A stretch of DNA of 64,000 nucleotides, taken from positions 57,409,197 through 57,473,196 of the forward strand of contig OX387184.1 in NCBI GenBank assembly GCA_947561395.2, in the 5' to 3' direction. Origin of the DNA: Buxus sempervirens. Taxonomy: Eukaryota > Streptophyta > Magnoliopsida > Buxales > Buxaceae. The position numbers were made by a program, and so were the translations under genes. A model generated the notes under the pieces. The model had not been told where the DNA came from, did not search any database, and worked only from the letters and a program-made list of their open reading frames with translations. Position 1 is the first letter of the stretch. The number at the start of each line of letters is the position of its first letter. Positions 1-10,484 of the stretch are shown here, one piece after another.

Positions 1-650
1 TCATATGGATCAGGCCTTCCTGTTCGGGAGGGTTCTAGTCGCTCAAAAGCTAAATCATTAGCTAAGTGATAACTCATGCAGTCACCATTGTTATATAGCT
101 GTACCCCTTTTTCATCCATAAGGGACTGTTCAAGCTTCAAACCATGCAGATTAAATTTTTATATTCATAGTGGAAATTATATTTTTATACCAGGTAAATC
201 AAACCCAAAATCATTTTCATCGTGTGGTTCCAGAATCTTAGATGGACCGTACTCAAGGTTTGGCCTCTTTATTTTAGCTTTACAAGTTGTCTTTATATAT
301 TCAAATAGAACCATGCATGTGATATCAGTATCTTGGACAATATTTTTTATATTATCCAAAGACAGCAAGAACATGCAATAAATCAATAAATGTCCTATTC
401 CCAATACATGTATTTTTTTTTTAAATTTTGTATTCAGAGTCATAACTACTCTTACGAAAGCCATAAATCATTGCAAATTAATAACAATTATCGCTCTTAG
501 TTTTTAAAATAGATCATTCATATAGAAATATTTTCCTTGTTGGTTAGCTGGATATATAGGTGGACATAATGCATGGCTTCTATTGTTTTTCATGTAGGGA
601 AATCTAAATTTACATAGTTACATCCCCTCACAGCCTTTTCCGTAACTGAA
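1..650. repeat. Paralogous copy of the sulfotransferase 5' flank
   Basis: No gene is visible here. The block matches, with many small differences, the sequence upstream of the intact sulfotransferase: bases 10-120 resemble 3545-3665 (shared GGGAGGGTTCTAGTCGCT) and bases 180-590 resemble 3950-4158 continued at 6244-6420. The second match is interrupted exactly by the element at 4159-6243. I infer that this is the upstream flank of another sulfotransferase copy lying beyond the left edge. Short ORFs in it are not supported. Confidence 0.7.
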
Positions 651-2140
651 CTTGATTCCATGGATATAGGTGGTTCATCCATCAGATTGCCAACACTAGG
701 TCCATGCACCCTAATGTAAAGATGATTTTAATTTGTTTTTCCAGTCCGAAAAATTTTCACCATTCAGTATTAGAATATGAGAACCATTATTCAAAAAGGA
801 AGTAACACAACTGCAATAACCAAAAATAAAATTAATGCTTTGAAACAATAACTGTAATTTGAATCAACGAGTATCAAATTCAATAAGAAATCTAAGATGA
901 GCTGATCAGAGAAGCAATCTGTGATTCAATACCAACATAATAAATACTATTATAGAGGGAAGCCTCTAGATTCTCTATTGAGATTTGCTTTTCAAATGAC
1001 CTCTCACCTTTAATTTTATTTACTTTAATCTCCCCATAGCTACTTGCATGGTTGCACCTTATAACTAGGGCTATAAATGGGTCGAATTCGATACTGATCT
1101 TCTAAGATCAGAATTCGATCCGATAAGAAATACCTCCATTGTTTTTCTGCAAGGGAGGTAATTAAGACATAAGATCTAAGTTGCTTTCCCATGGGGTGAG
1201 TTGTGTTTGGGGCTGAAACTTGGTAAATAAAGCGCTTGTGGGTTTATAAATCATCTGCTTTGCGTGGAGGGTTCTAATTCTGGTGCGTACTATGGAGGTT
1301 GGTGGCGAGAATCCTCTCAAATGATTCTAGCTTATCAAGTGGTGAAGTTTTATAATTGATGCAATAATATTAAGTCATGGAAGCAGCAGAATTCCAACTT
1401 CATAAAAATCCATGAAAGAAACTTGGGCAAAATAATTGTTAAAATGGCTTTGTAATCACTTTGCTGTCTCTATTATACAATCATCAAAATTTCATTCAGT
1501 GTAGGGATATTAAATAAGCCAATCAGAGTAGAGCTTATGAGCAAATATATCTACTTCAGAATTCTGTCATCTTCTTACTCCAATTCTCATTTTTTTAGTA
1601 TTTTTCTGTTCTTTCTTACATCTATACAAACGTATAATTTTCTTCCTTCTTTTTATTTTAAATTATCCAAATCTTTACAGATTTTGCATGATTGCATCTC
1701 ATCTGGGTTAGGCCTTCCTGCTGATCAGGGGGCTTCTAGACCATGAAAAGCTACATCATCTGTATGAATTTAATATTTCTCACCTTTTCCGGTCATTCTC
1801 ATCTTGTCAAGCACAAGGTCTTTTCAAAAAAAAATTGAGATTCATACTTGCATCTAATTAACGCTATCAATTATTGAAAATGTATAACAATTATCCCTCT
1901 TACTGGTTAAAGTAGATCAGTCATAGAGAAACATATAAAATACATAAAACTAAGCCAATATTTCTTAAATATTCAAGCTGGGCAAGAACAGAACCACACG
2001 AGTCTTAAGAACAGAAATCAAGCCAGTGTCTCGCTAGACCATGACAAAACCACACAAGTCATAAGAACAGAACAAACCACACCAAGAGCTTTAATGTTTC
2101 TTACAACTGAAAGACCCACAAAAAAGGCTAAAAAAAAAAT
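651..2140. other. Gene-free 3' flank of the sulfotransferase
   Basis: AT-rich sequence with no convincing coding region. It holds a short inverted repeat at about 1083-1123 (GAATTCGAT arms), another copy of the cluster's flank sequence at about 1690-1760 and 1840-1935, and the putative 3' untranslated region of the sulfotransferase. About 2040-2140 is closely matched at 11549-11644 beside the second copy, so this end of the duplication is shared by both genes. Confidence 0.5.
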
Positions 2141-3136
2141 CTAAATCTTTAAACCAGAACCATCGAACTTTTGTTCTGTGATCTGATCTAATCGACCTGC
2201 CATCTCTGGCATAAGATAATTCACCCAGTCTCCAACCTCTCCTCGTCGAAAGAGGGCTCGAGATTCCACGCCGAACGGTATTTTTCCCATCTTATTGACG
2301 TCCAAATTGCTCAACCTATCAAAGCTACACAACTTCAGTACTTCATCCACCACCCCTTCTTTCTCTTCCTCCATAGAAAATGGATGTCCCAAGAACTCAG
2401 CGAGTCTTCTCACATGAGTTGCAGGTTCTTCCTTCATGTGCTCAAACCTCAAGAAGAATACCGTCTGAGGACTTTCCAGGCTTTGTTTCCAGTAACCCAG
2501 TACGTGATCCCAAAAGGGTCCATTGAGGCTAACCCCATTACAGAATTTCTCAAAGGCCTCTTCAAGTGCAAGGGGTCCAATATCTTTTGGTCTCAACTTG
2601 TTTGTAAAATGCCACAGTGATATGAAGGTGTCTTTAGGGTTCCTGCACAAGTAAACGACTTTGCAGTTGGAGTCCTTAACAGACTCCGGGAGTGAGACAA
2701 AAGGTATATGAGTGGAAAAAAGCCGTGGGGAGCTGAATGAGCTGAGATCAGGAACTTGGTTATCCACATAGAGATCAAACTCTAAAAAGGGTACAAGGTC
2801 ATGTGGGCTGTTGGTGAGCAAAGGGTGGTGGTCTTTGGTGGGGGGATGACGCACCCTATTAACGATAACAAAGCTCAACGCCTTCAACCAAGTGGTACCT
2901 GATTTGGGTATGGTGACCAACAGGATATCACTGGGTTGAGCTTGGAAGTTTTGTTGACAATTTACTACTCCTTGATGTCCCCTGGTTATAGACCAGAAGC
3001 CTTGGCACTGATAAAGATTGGTTAGGTCGAGCCATTCGCTTTGTCCTGGTAAGGAGGGCAGTAAATGTTTGCACTCTTGGCTCAGGCCATCCTCTTTCTC
3101 CAAGTTTCTGGGTTTAACATCTTTAGATGCCGCCAT
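2141..3136 (-). CDS. Cytosolic sulfotransferase (plant SOT family), intact
   Basis: Predicted to transfer a sulfuryl group from PAPS to a hydroxyl on a small molecule in the cytosol. Plant relatives act on flavonols, brassinosteroids, jasmonates or desulfoglucosinolates; the substrate cannot be read from sequence. The frame is one uninterrupted exon of 331 codons, the usual length. The PAPS 5'-phosphosulfate loop PKSGTTW is near residues 77-83, the catalytic histidine sits in THIP near 143, the 3'-phosphate motif CRNPKD is near 164-169, and the C-terminal RRGEVGDWVN is near 298-307. I chose the ATG at 3136 because it has a good context (tcaATGGC) and fits the family N-terminus; the frame stays open upstream to a GTG at 3163. 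No signal peptide is visible. A broken tandem copy lies at 11645-25887. Confidence 0.93.
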   Translation of the reverse strand: MAASKDVKPRNLEKEDGLSQECKHLLPSLPGQSEWLDLTNLYQCQGFWSITRGHQGVVNCQQNFQAQPSDILLVTIPKSGTTWLKALSFVIVNRVRHPPTKDHHPLLTNSPHDLVPFLEFDLYVDNQVPDLSSFSSPRLFSTHIPFVSLPESVKDSNCKVVYLCRNPKDTFISLWHFTNKLRPKDIGPLALEEAFEKFCNGVSLNGPFWDHVLGYWKQSLESPQTVFFLRFEHMKEEPATHVRRLAEFLGHPFSMEEEKEGVVDEVLKLCSFDRLSNLDVNKMGKIPFGVESRALFRRGEVGDWVNYLMPEMAGRLDQITEQKFDGSGLKI

Positions 3137-4158
3137 TGATGGCCTTGAGGTTTCTCCCTTCACCTCAGGTTGGAAGATAAAATATATATTGACAATTTTT
3201 CTCCCTTTTATTCTGATGATCTAAAATTAAATACTAAGATTACCTTCAATGGGTCGTTCAATGTTTATAACATTTGCTCAAATGAAAAAAATCTAGACTC
3301 GGTTCACATGGTATAAATAAAGATTTTTACTTTAAAAATGTAAGTAATGAGGGGGTAAATTTGTCAATTAACATTTCATTCAATGTCTTACGAGGCCAAT
3401 GTATCCACTCCAAAATTCTATCATCTTCTTGTTCCAAATTTTCATATTTATTTTTTACAAATATAGATTTTTTCCCCTTCTTTTTGTTTGAAATTATCCA
3501 TATACTTACAGCTAATAGAAAAATGACCCAGCTTTTTTGAATCTCAACCGGATCATGCCTTCCCGATCGGGAGGGTTCTAGTCGCTGAAAAGCTACACCA
3601 TTAAGTAAGTAATAATTAATGCATGCAACATTGTTAATATACATAGCTGTATCCCTTTTTGATCCCTAAGGGACTATCTAAACTTCAAACTATTTCAGAT
3701 TTTTTTATCTATAATATATATAATGTGAGAAGATCTCTTGGGAAGCATGCCAAACGCAACGTACAACTTCTCAAAAAAACCCTTCCCCACATTTTAAGAT
3801 TCAATAATTAAAGGGTGTCACTGTCATAAATCCTCAATTCCCTTCATTTAAAAGTTCAGTTTTGTAATTGTTTCTTCTGTATCTCTTTCCATGTGTAGCG
3901 CATGCAACCTCTAGGTATTCATAATAGAGAGTACTTCTGTATAGCAGGTAAATCAAACCTAAAATCATTTTCGCCGTGCTGTTCCAGAATCTTACATGGG
4001 CCACACTGAATAGATTTGGCCTCTTTATTTTAGCTTTACAATTGTTTCCTTATTCAAAATGGAACCGTGTGATATAACTATTTTGGATACTTTTATATTA
4101 TCCAAGGACAATAAGAACACGCAATAAATCAATAAATGTCCTATTCCCAAGACATGTA
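3137..4158 (-). promoter_or_regulatory. Upstream region of the intact sulfotransferase
   Basis: Non-coding 5' flank. A TATA-like run (TATATAT, 3183-3189, read from the minus strand) lies about 50 bp before the ATG, and a second candidate (TTTATA on the minus strand) lies near 3313. Neither can be confirmed without transcript data. From about 3545 leftward-gene flank sequence begins that is shared with bases 10-590. No other gene is visible. Confidence 0.35.
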
Positions 4159-5070
4159 GGCTCCGTTTGTTTTGATGTAAAATGTTTTCCTTTAGAAAAC
4201 ATTTACATTGGAAAATGTTTTCAGGAAAATCGAAGTTTTTCAACTGTTTGGATGGACATAAAAAATATTACTTGAAAATAAGAAATTTTCATTTCCTTAT
4301 GTTTGGAATAAATGAAAATAATCAAGGAAAATAACCAAAAACTCTCTAAGTCTCTCAGTCAAATGCACCTGGACCGCCCCATTCGCCCAGCTGTGTTCAG
4401 CATCGTGATGAAACCTTCCATCAATGGGTGCATAAGCATGAGCCAAATTCACCCACACCCATCGAACCGAAACCATCTCCATGATCGCCACTATGGAAGC
4501 TGATCTCTTGATGTCCGCAGCCATATATGGTTTTGAATTTTCTAGAACGTGAAGTGTGTTCCTGGAACACCTTGCAAAGGCTCAAGCGCAAATGGGGCTC
4601 ATAATGTAAACTTGGGTGCCTGAGAGGAAACCGTAGGTGATATGAGCTTTAGAAGCCGGCCACTTAGGAGATCTAGGAAAGAATCTATAATGGGAAACTC
4701 CATGAATGAAGCGTGCCCTTTCACCTTCTCTCGTTTGTGGCATCCCTTCAAATGCTGGTTATTAATCTGGAGGTGAAAAAAAATCGTGGAAGCATCCAAC
4801 AAAAATATGGATTAGTAATGAGAAATGGAATTATTTGGAGGATGAGTGGTGTTAGGAAATAAAGTCTAGGCAAGAGAGCGTTGAGTGACGTGAGAGACCT
4901 CATTTAATCCTCTCATCTGCCTCCATTGATTGCCACCCCCTGGCCTTTAAATCTCCCACCTCCTCTTCCAAGTTCCAACCAACCAAAAGAACAAAACCAG
5001 AGGCCGGGTCTCTCTTCACCAATCCCTTTCTCTTTCTCTCTTTCTTTTTTCTCGAACAACAGCAGCAGAG

Positions 5071-5968
5071 ATGCCACCTGCTTTGTCGGATTTCTCTAGC
5101 TCCGTGAAGCTCAAGTATGTTAAACTTGGTTACCAGTATCTCGTCAACCACATTCTCACCTTTCTCCTCATACCCATCATGGCCATGATTGCGGTTGAGC
5201 TGCTTAGACTGGGTCCTGAGGAGATTCTCAGTGTATGGAATTCTCTTCAGTTCAGTGTCGTTCACATACTATGCTCCTCCTTTCTTGCAATCTTCATCGG
5301 CACCGTATACTTCATGTCGAAGCCTCGATCGTCTTCCTCGTAGATTATGCCTGTTACAAACCCCCCTATACGTGTCGAGTTCCTTTTTCAACATTCATGG
5401 AACATTCCAGGCTCAACCTCAGCACTGAACCCAAAAGCGTCCAGTTCCAAATGAGAATTCTCGAACGGGCAGGTCTGGGAGAGGAGACTGCTTTGCCTCC
5501 TGCAATCCATTACATCCCACCAAATCCCACCATGGAAGACGCTCGACCAAAGGCCGAGCTTGTTATATTCTTTGCAATTGATTCGTTGCTCAATAAAACT
5601 GGACTTAGACCCAAAGACATTGATATCCTAATCTTAAACTGCAGTCTCTTTTCTCCGACGCCGTCCTTGTCGGCGATGGTGGTGAATAAGTACAAGATGA
5701 GGAGCAACATAAGGAGTTTCAATCTCTCCGGCATGGGTTGCAGTGCTGGGTTGATATCGATTGATTTGGCTCGGGATCTTCTTCAAGCCCACCCCAATTC
5801 GTACGCACTTGCATGTGGTGAGTACAGAGATCATTACTCCCAATTACTAGAGGTAAAGAGTGAGCAAAGCTTCTTCCGAACTGTCTATTTCGAATGGGTG
5901 CAGCTGCTGTTCTTCTGTCGAACTGTAGAAAGGAAAAATCACGAGCCAAGTACCGGTTGGTCCACGTG
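5071..5968 (+). pseudogene. 3-ketoacyl-CoA synthase (KCS) N-terminal fragment, captured and broken
   Basis: KCS enzymes condense malonyl-CoA with long-chain acyl-CoA in the endoplasmic reticulum during wax and very-long-chain fatty acid synthesis. The start ATG (5071), the N-terminal membrane segments and the active-site cysteine motif GMGCSAG are recognisable. The frame changes near 5330 and again near 5810, and a TGA lies in the segment before LLPNCLFRMG. Homology ends near 5968 after RLVHV, so roughly the last 40 percent of a ~500-residue enzyme is absent. Upstream sequence from about 4890 looks like a normal promoter and leader (TTTAAAT, then a CT-rich leader), so genomic DNA rather than only coding sequence was captured. 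It is inside the inverted-repeat element and cannot encode an active enzyme. Confidence 0.85.
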
Positions 5969-6060
5969 AAGGAGAGTATCGACGGGAAGAATATCGATGG
6001 TGACGAAGAATATCAATTGATGGTGAAGAAGAGTATTGACGGGAAGTCTCCACGCACGCA
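5969..6060 (+). repeat. Short degenerate tandem repeat next to the captured KCS
   Basis: About three imperfect copies of a roughly 30-bp unit containing ATCGACGGGAAGA or ATTGATGGTGAAGA follow the KCS break. They encode repeats of the ESIDGK/SIDGE type in one frame. No homology to KCS is seen. Origin unknown; possibly filler DNA made when the gene fragment was captured. Confidence 0.5.
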
Positions 6061-6427
6061 AACAGTTTTCCGGAAAACGACATGCGGGATTTTTAAAGGT
6101 AAGTCGTTTTCCGGAAAATTGTTACTTTTTAGGAAAATAGTTTTACATAATATTGTATTTTACATTGAAACAAACACTTGGAAAACCCATTTTACTCGGA
6201 AAACATTTTCCAGATTTGATTTTACATCAAAACAAACGGAGCCGTAGTTCATTTTATAATTTAAAATTTAGAGTCATAATTGCATCTTACGGATGCTCTA
6301 AATCATTGCAAATAAATAAAATTATCCATCTTAGTTGTTAAGATAGATAATTCATACAGAAATATTTTTCTTGTTGGTTGATTGATAGGTGAACATAACG
6401 CCTGATTTCTATTGTTTTTCATACAGG

Positions 6428-6841
6428 GAAATTTGTAGTTACATCCCCTGACATTTGGGAATTGTGCAATCACGTACCTCCCGACGTTTGAAGAAGGGCA
6501 CCAATACCCTTGACATTTGAAGAAATATATAAGTAGCACTTTTGTCGTTAATTGGAACCTCAACACCATAAAAATTTGGTCTAAAATGACCAAAATAACC
6601 TCAATTAAACCCTAAAAATTGTCTAAAAGGAGTTCTGCTATGACATAGAATGTGTCTAATCCTTCTTAAAAAAGTGGAAGAAAAATTAGGAAGAAGGAAT
6701 ACTATGACATTGAATTTGTCTAATTGGGGTTATTTTGGTCATTTTAGACCAAAATTTAATATTATTGAGGCCCCAATAAACGGTAGGGGCACTATTAGTT
6801 GCATATTTCCTTAAATGTCAGGGGATGTAAGTGTAAATTTC
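6428..6841. mobile_element. MITE-like inverted-repeat element
   Basis: Bases 6428-6456 and 6813-6841 are inverted copies of about 29 bp sharing TTACATCCCCTGACATTT. A second inverted pair lies inside (about 6571-6605 with 6721-6765, core GGTCATTTTAGACC), so most of the element could fold into one long hairpin. There is no coding capacity. A further copy of the right terminus (ATGTAAGTGTAAATTTCCC) follows at 6859-6877. A relative of the left end is also seen near 598-640. Confidence 0.65.
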
Positions 6842-7093
6842 ACTACCAAAAAAAAAAATGTAAGTGTAAATTTCCCTTTCATGTATGTTCTAGTCTGAAA
6901 AGCTACAAGCAATTGTGACAGGTTCAATATTCCTAATCTGAAAAATTAAGGGACTAATGTAATGTTTAAGGGAAATTAGGGTTGCTCATCATGCTGGCCT
7001 AGCACGGCATAGGCACGTTTAGCTTACATGCCCGGCCTGGGAGATGGGCTGTGCCGTGCCTTGCCCACTTGGTGTGGGACCATGGAAATCACT

Positions 7094-7563
7094 TGTAACA
7101 ACCCAACCCAGCGAGGTATTGTCCGCTTTGGGCCTAAGCCCGCACGGTTTTATCCTCTCAAAAGGCGCCTTGCTAGTTAGAGTGTTCTCCCTGACTCTTA
7201 TACCATACCAGGTATTCATCCGTTTCCAATGTGGGATTGGGACATCACAATTCCCTCCCTTCAGAGCTGCACGTCCCCGTGCAGTGGCCACCTAGAAGCC
7301 TGCCAGCCCCTCATGGGCCCACTCTTGTTGGTCCAACTACCTCTTACGGGTAACGCCAGGACCAACATCAGCCACGGACTACTGGACTGGATCTAGCTCT
7401 GATACCATTTGTAACGACTCAACACAGCGAGGTATTGTTCGCTTTGGGCCTAAGCCCGCACGGTTTTATCCTCAAAAGGTGCCTCGCTAGTTAAAGTGTT
7501 CTCCTTGACTCTTATACCATATCGAGTATGCATCTATATCCAATGTGGGATCGGGATATCACA
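7094..7563 (-). mobile_element. Complete TRIM (terminal-repeat retrotransposon in miniature)
   Basis: Two direct repeats, 7094-7249 (156 bp) and 7410-7563 (154 bp), each begin TGT and end ACA. On the minus strand the order is LTR, primer-binding site TGGTATCAGAGCT (7395-7407, complementary to initiator tRNA-Met), about 130 bp of non-coding interior, polypurine tract (7250-7262), LTR. TCACT occurs on both sides (7089-7093 and 7564-7568), a perfect target duplication. It has no coding capacity, so it would need proteins supplied by another retrotransposon. Confidence 0.95.
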
Positions 7564-10112
7564 TCACTTATGTGACCTCCTCATCATCACATAGAATTCA
7601 CAAAACAAAGGAGTTGCCACCATTCAGATTTAAGGAGCGAATGGACACCAAAGTGAGCATAAAAAGAACGAAATGGAGCTAAAGTAGCTCTAATTTATGG
7701 TCTAATCCAGAGATTGGGTAAGGGGGTTAGTTTATGAGTAAGGGAAGGTATTAAACACCCCTACTCATCCACACAAAGTGGTTGCTATATGTTTATTCAT
7801 GCTACATATGTGTTTGCATACAAAAATCACTCAAAAGCAAGTAAAAGTAAATAAAATACATGTGTGATTCCTCCATATGAGTAGTCCAATAGATTCTCTA
7901 CTCTCTCTATGGATATATCACTTTTAAGACTTCATGATCAAAGTAAAAATAAAGGTAAAAATTGAAAGAAAGCAAATTAAAGCAAATATGGAAAAATCAA
8001 TACAAGGTTAAGCTATTTGAACTTGTAAACCTCAATCAATCATAAGTCATTCAATTTAAACTGAAATTGAGTGAAATTAAAGCCATTTGAAAGCTTATGT
8101 GAAGTAGAAGATTTAGTAAAAATTTCATTCCAATCCGATTAAAAACGAAGGAGATGTGCTTGCTCAAAGTTGTTGATGTAAAACAGAAAAAAGTAATAAG
8201 TAGTAAACTTTGAAAGCCTATTCGTAGATATTGGCTCCATATAAATCATTAAAAATTGGTGTAAATGAAGTATGAGGTGTCATATTTCGAATAGAATACG
8301 CCTCAGTTAAAACTTAATCCATTTGTAGCTTGTGTGCCTTCTCAAACATGCTTAGAAGATCACAAATTGACTATGTAACCTGCTACTGAGCAGCACAGAG
8401 TCAATCAAGCACATAGAGCTTAAATCAAAGTAAAAAGTTATGAAACCAATTGGATTTGAAAATAGACTCATAAATAAAGACTTAGAAATTGAAATCACTA
8501 AAATTGGAGTTGAAATGAGCCTTTGGTGCTCGATCAAAGTGACAAGTACAACAATCTGTTATGATCTGACTCATCAACTTCAATCAAATTGTTTGAAAAA
8601 TCGGCTCTATATAAGTTGATTAAATTTTACAGGGTTAAACCAGACTTCCTCACCTTTCACATGCCTCTAGAACCATTCAAAAATTCATCCATATGATGAA
8701 GTTATGAATGACCTAAGACAGGGTACAGGTTCTGTCCAAATCTGTAAAAATGAGTGAAAACCAAGACAAAACCAAGTGTGTTTGTGTTTGTTTTACTAGA
8801 TCTGATTTGAAAAGACTTCAAATGACTTGAAAACAACCCAAAAACATTTAGGGCATGGACTTGGTTCAGATCTCTCATTATTTGGAGAGTGAGAGCCAAA
8901 TCTACCCAAATTGGATGAAATTTGACCAATTTGAAAGAGATTAGATCATGAGGTCTTCTCTAAAAGGCTAAAACCAATTAAAATCAAATCAAAAAGTCAT
9001 AAGAAATTGTTCTAAGGCTTTTGATCTCAGATCTACTATATTGAGCATTGTGGATATAAGATCTATGCCTAATTTACCAAAATCAAGTGGATGTGTGCAT
9101 TGAATTGTGTAGGAAATCAGATTCTAGTTAGAAGGGAATTGAGATCCAATGCTATCAAAAAGCATGGATCTATGTAATTCCTCCATAATTAAAGACAAAA
9201 CATGCACAAACAGCAACCGCACACAAATAAACATGAATGATGCAAGTATTTCATGAAAATGGTTCTAAACCTAAATGATCCATTCCAATACTTGTTTCCC
9301 CTAGTTCTCTCTTCACGTTTTACGGCCAGAGAGGATGCTTAAAGTACTTTAAGCATGGTTTGGGGTTTCAAACACAACAAGGTTTTACACTACATAAAGG
9401 TAGAAGATGAGAGAGTGCTTAAATTGAAATAGAAAGGTGCCACCCACATGGCTGTGAACCTGGTCTTCCATGCCAGAATGAAAGATGCCGAAATTTATTA
9501 TCACTTCTTTTGGGAGAAAGTTGCTCGTGGCGATCTTAAGGTCCTTTACGTGTGGATAGACAATCAGACGGCGGGTGTGTTCACAAATTTCATTACCTCT
9601 CGCTTCCTCCAGCTGCATGACAAACTGATGCTGGCTACTCCACCATGGAGATGAGCAGAGGATCCGAAGGAGAGCAAGTTCTAGGCAAATGCTTCACGAA
9701 ATTCTTGGTGAATCGCTTGATCAAGCTCATGTTTACCAATGCTTTATCAAGATGGGCCAAAATAAAGTTATTCCTGCATTGGTTATTACAAGAGCTCACC
9801 TTGGTTGCTTGAGAGGCTTGACTATAGAATTGGGCATTGGTTTCCTTCTTCTTCAAGAGCTTTCAATCTTCAAAATTTCAATCTTTTGCTAGAGGAGAGA
9901 CCCTCTATTTATAGACAAGAGGAAGGGCAAGGAAGTAATAAGGGTAGGCTAAAATAGCCATCTAAACTCTTCTAATTCAAGCCTAAGGCATAAATTGAAG
10001 TAAATTTTGATGATTTTGGAGGGTTATAGGTAGATTAAATCTCCCAGAGAGATGCACAGAGGGTAAATAAGGCTTAGATCTCGAGTTTTTTTCGAAATTA
10101 CTTAAACAAAGC

Positions 10113-10333
10113 AAAATCGTATATATCATACGGTTTTGTTCAAACCGTATGCTATATACGGACAAAACAAAATTACTGAAGGTTAAAATTCAGTTAGCCT
10201 CACATGTGCGCTGCTAACGTGGTATAACGGCCAAAGCTTCCAGTCGACACGTGGCAGCCACTTGCATCCCACGAACAAAGCATGATCTCAACAGTATGAT
10301 CAATACGGTCGCATTCGTATTATATATACGGTC
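10113..10333. promoter_or_regulatory. Palindrome array in the U3 of solo LTR 7073-10484
   Basis: Imperfect palindromes with CCGTAT/ATACGG-type arms occur at 10113-10136, 10142-10161, 10303-10320 and 10316-10330. They lie about 200 bp upstream (minus strand) of the LTR TATA box. The placement, not the exact sequence, recurs in the other Tat-type LTRs of this window. A role as binding sites is inferred. Confidence 0.6.
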
Positions 10334-10484
10334 AGAAAAAAACCAATAAAAAACCATATGGTAAATGCAGAGAACACATGTTTTAGTGATTTTGAGGTCT
10401 TAACACATGTCAAACCTCAAGTATTAAATCTTGAAAACATTTTTATTATTTTGTCATATTTTAGTGCAATTTGGAGTGTCTACA

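Larger units (their letters stand above)
4159..6243. mobile_element. Terminal-inverted-repeat DNA transposon carrying a captured gene (Pack-type)
   Basis: The left end begins GGCTCCGTTTGTTTTGATG and the right end is its reverse complement, giving terminal inverted repeats of about 24 bp, followed inside by many GGAAAAT/TTTTCC subterminal motifs. GTA flanks both ends (4156-4158 and 6244-6246), a candidate 3-bp target duplication. The paralogous flank at 400-470 lacks the whole block and runs straight across the site, so the boundaries are well supported. No transposase is present; the cargo is a 3-ketoacyl-CoA synthase fragment. The short duplication and the terminus resemble PIF/Harbinger or Tourist-like elements, but the superfamily is not certain. 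Confidence 0.8.
7073..10484 (-). mobile_element. Solo LTR, Tat-type gypsy, with a TRIM nested inside
   Basis: Read on the minus strand it starts TGTAGACACTCCAAATTGCA at 10484 and ends at 7073 with TCCCACA, matching the termini of the LTRs at 15772, 27558 and 32784. Flanks are CTTGG (7068-7072) and CCTGG (10485-10489), a 5-bp target duplication with one C/T difference. No primer site, tract or internal coding region adjoins it, so it is a solo LTR, about 2.94 kb without the nested TRIM. A TATA box (CTATAAATAG, minus, 9905-9914) and a palindrome array 200 bp upstream of it are visible. Short ORFs inside it are not genes. Confidence 0.85.

Noticed and set aside
4297-4524. 75-codon open frame on the minus strand inside the Pack element
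   Set aside because: It has no recognised domain and crosses the element's subterminal repeats. A second captured gene fragment is possible but not shown.
5235-5969. A functional KCS gene
   Set aside because: It needs at least two frame changes and has an in-frame stop, and the last ~40 percent of the enzyme is absent.
7395-7407. GCTCTGATACCA as part of a tRNA gene
   Set aside because: It is only the tRNA-complementary primer site of the TRIM; no cloverleaf can be formed around it.
7571-10484. Solo LTR with its left end at TGTGACCTCC (7571)
   Set aside because: That end gives no target duplication. The alignment with the LTR at 32784 continues across the TRIM to 7073, where a near-perfect duplication appears.
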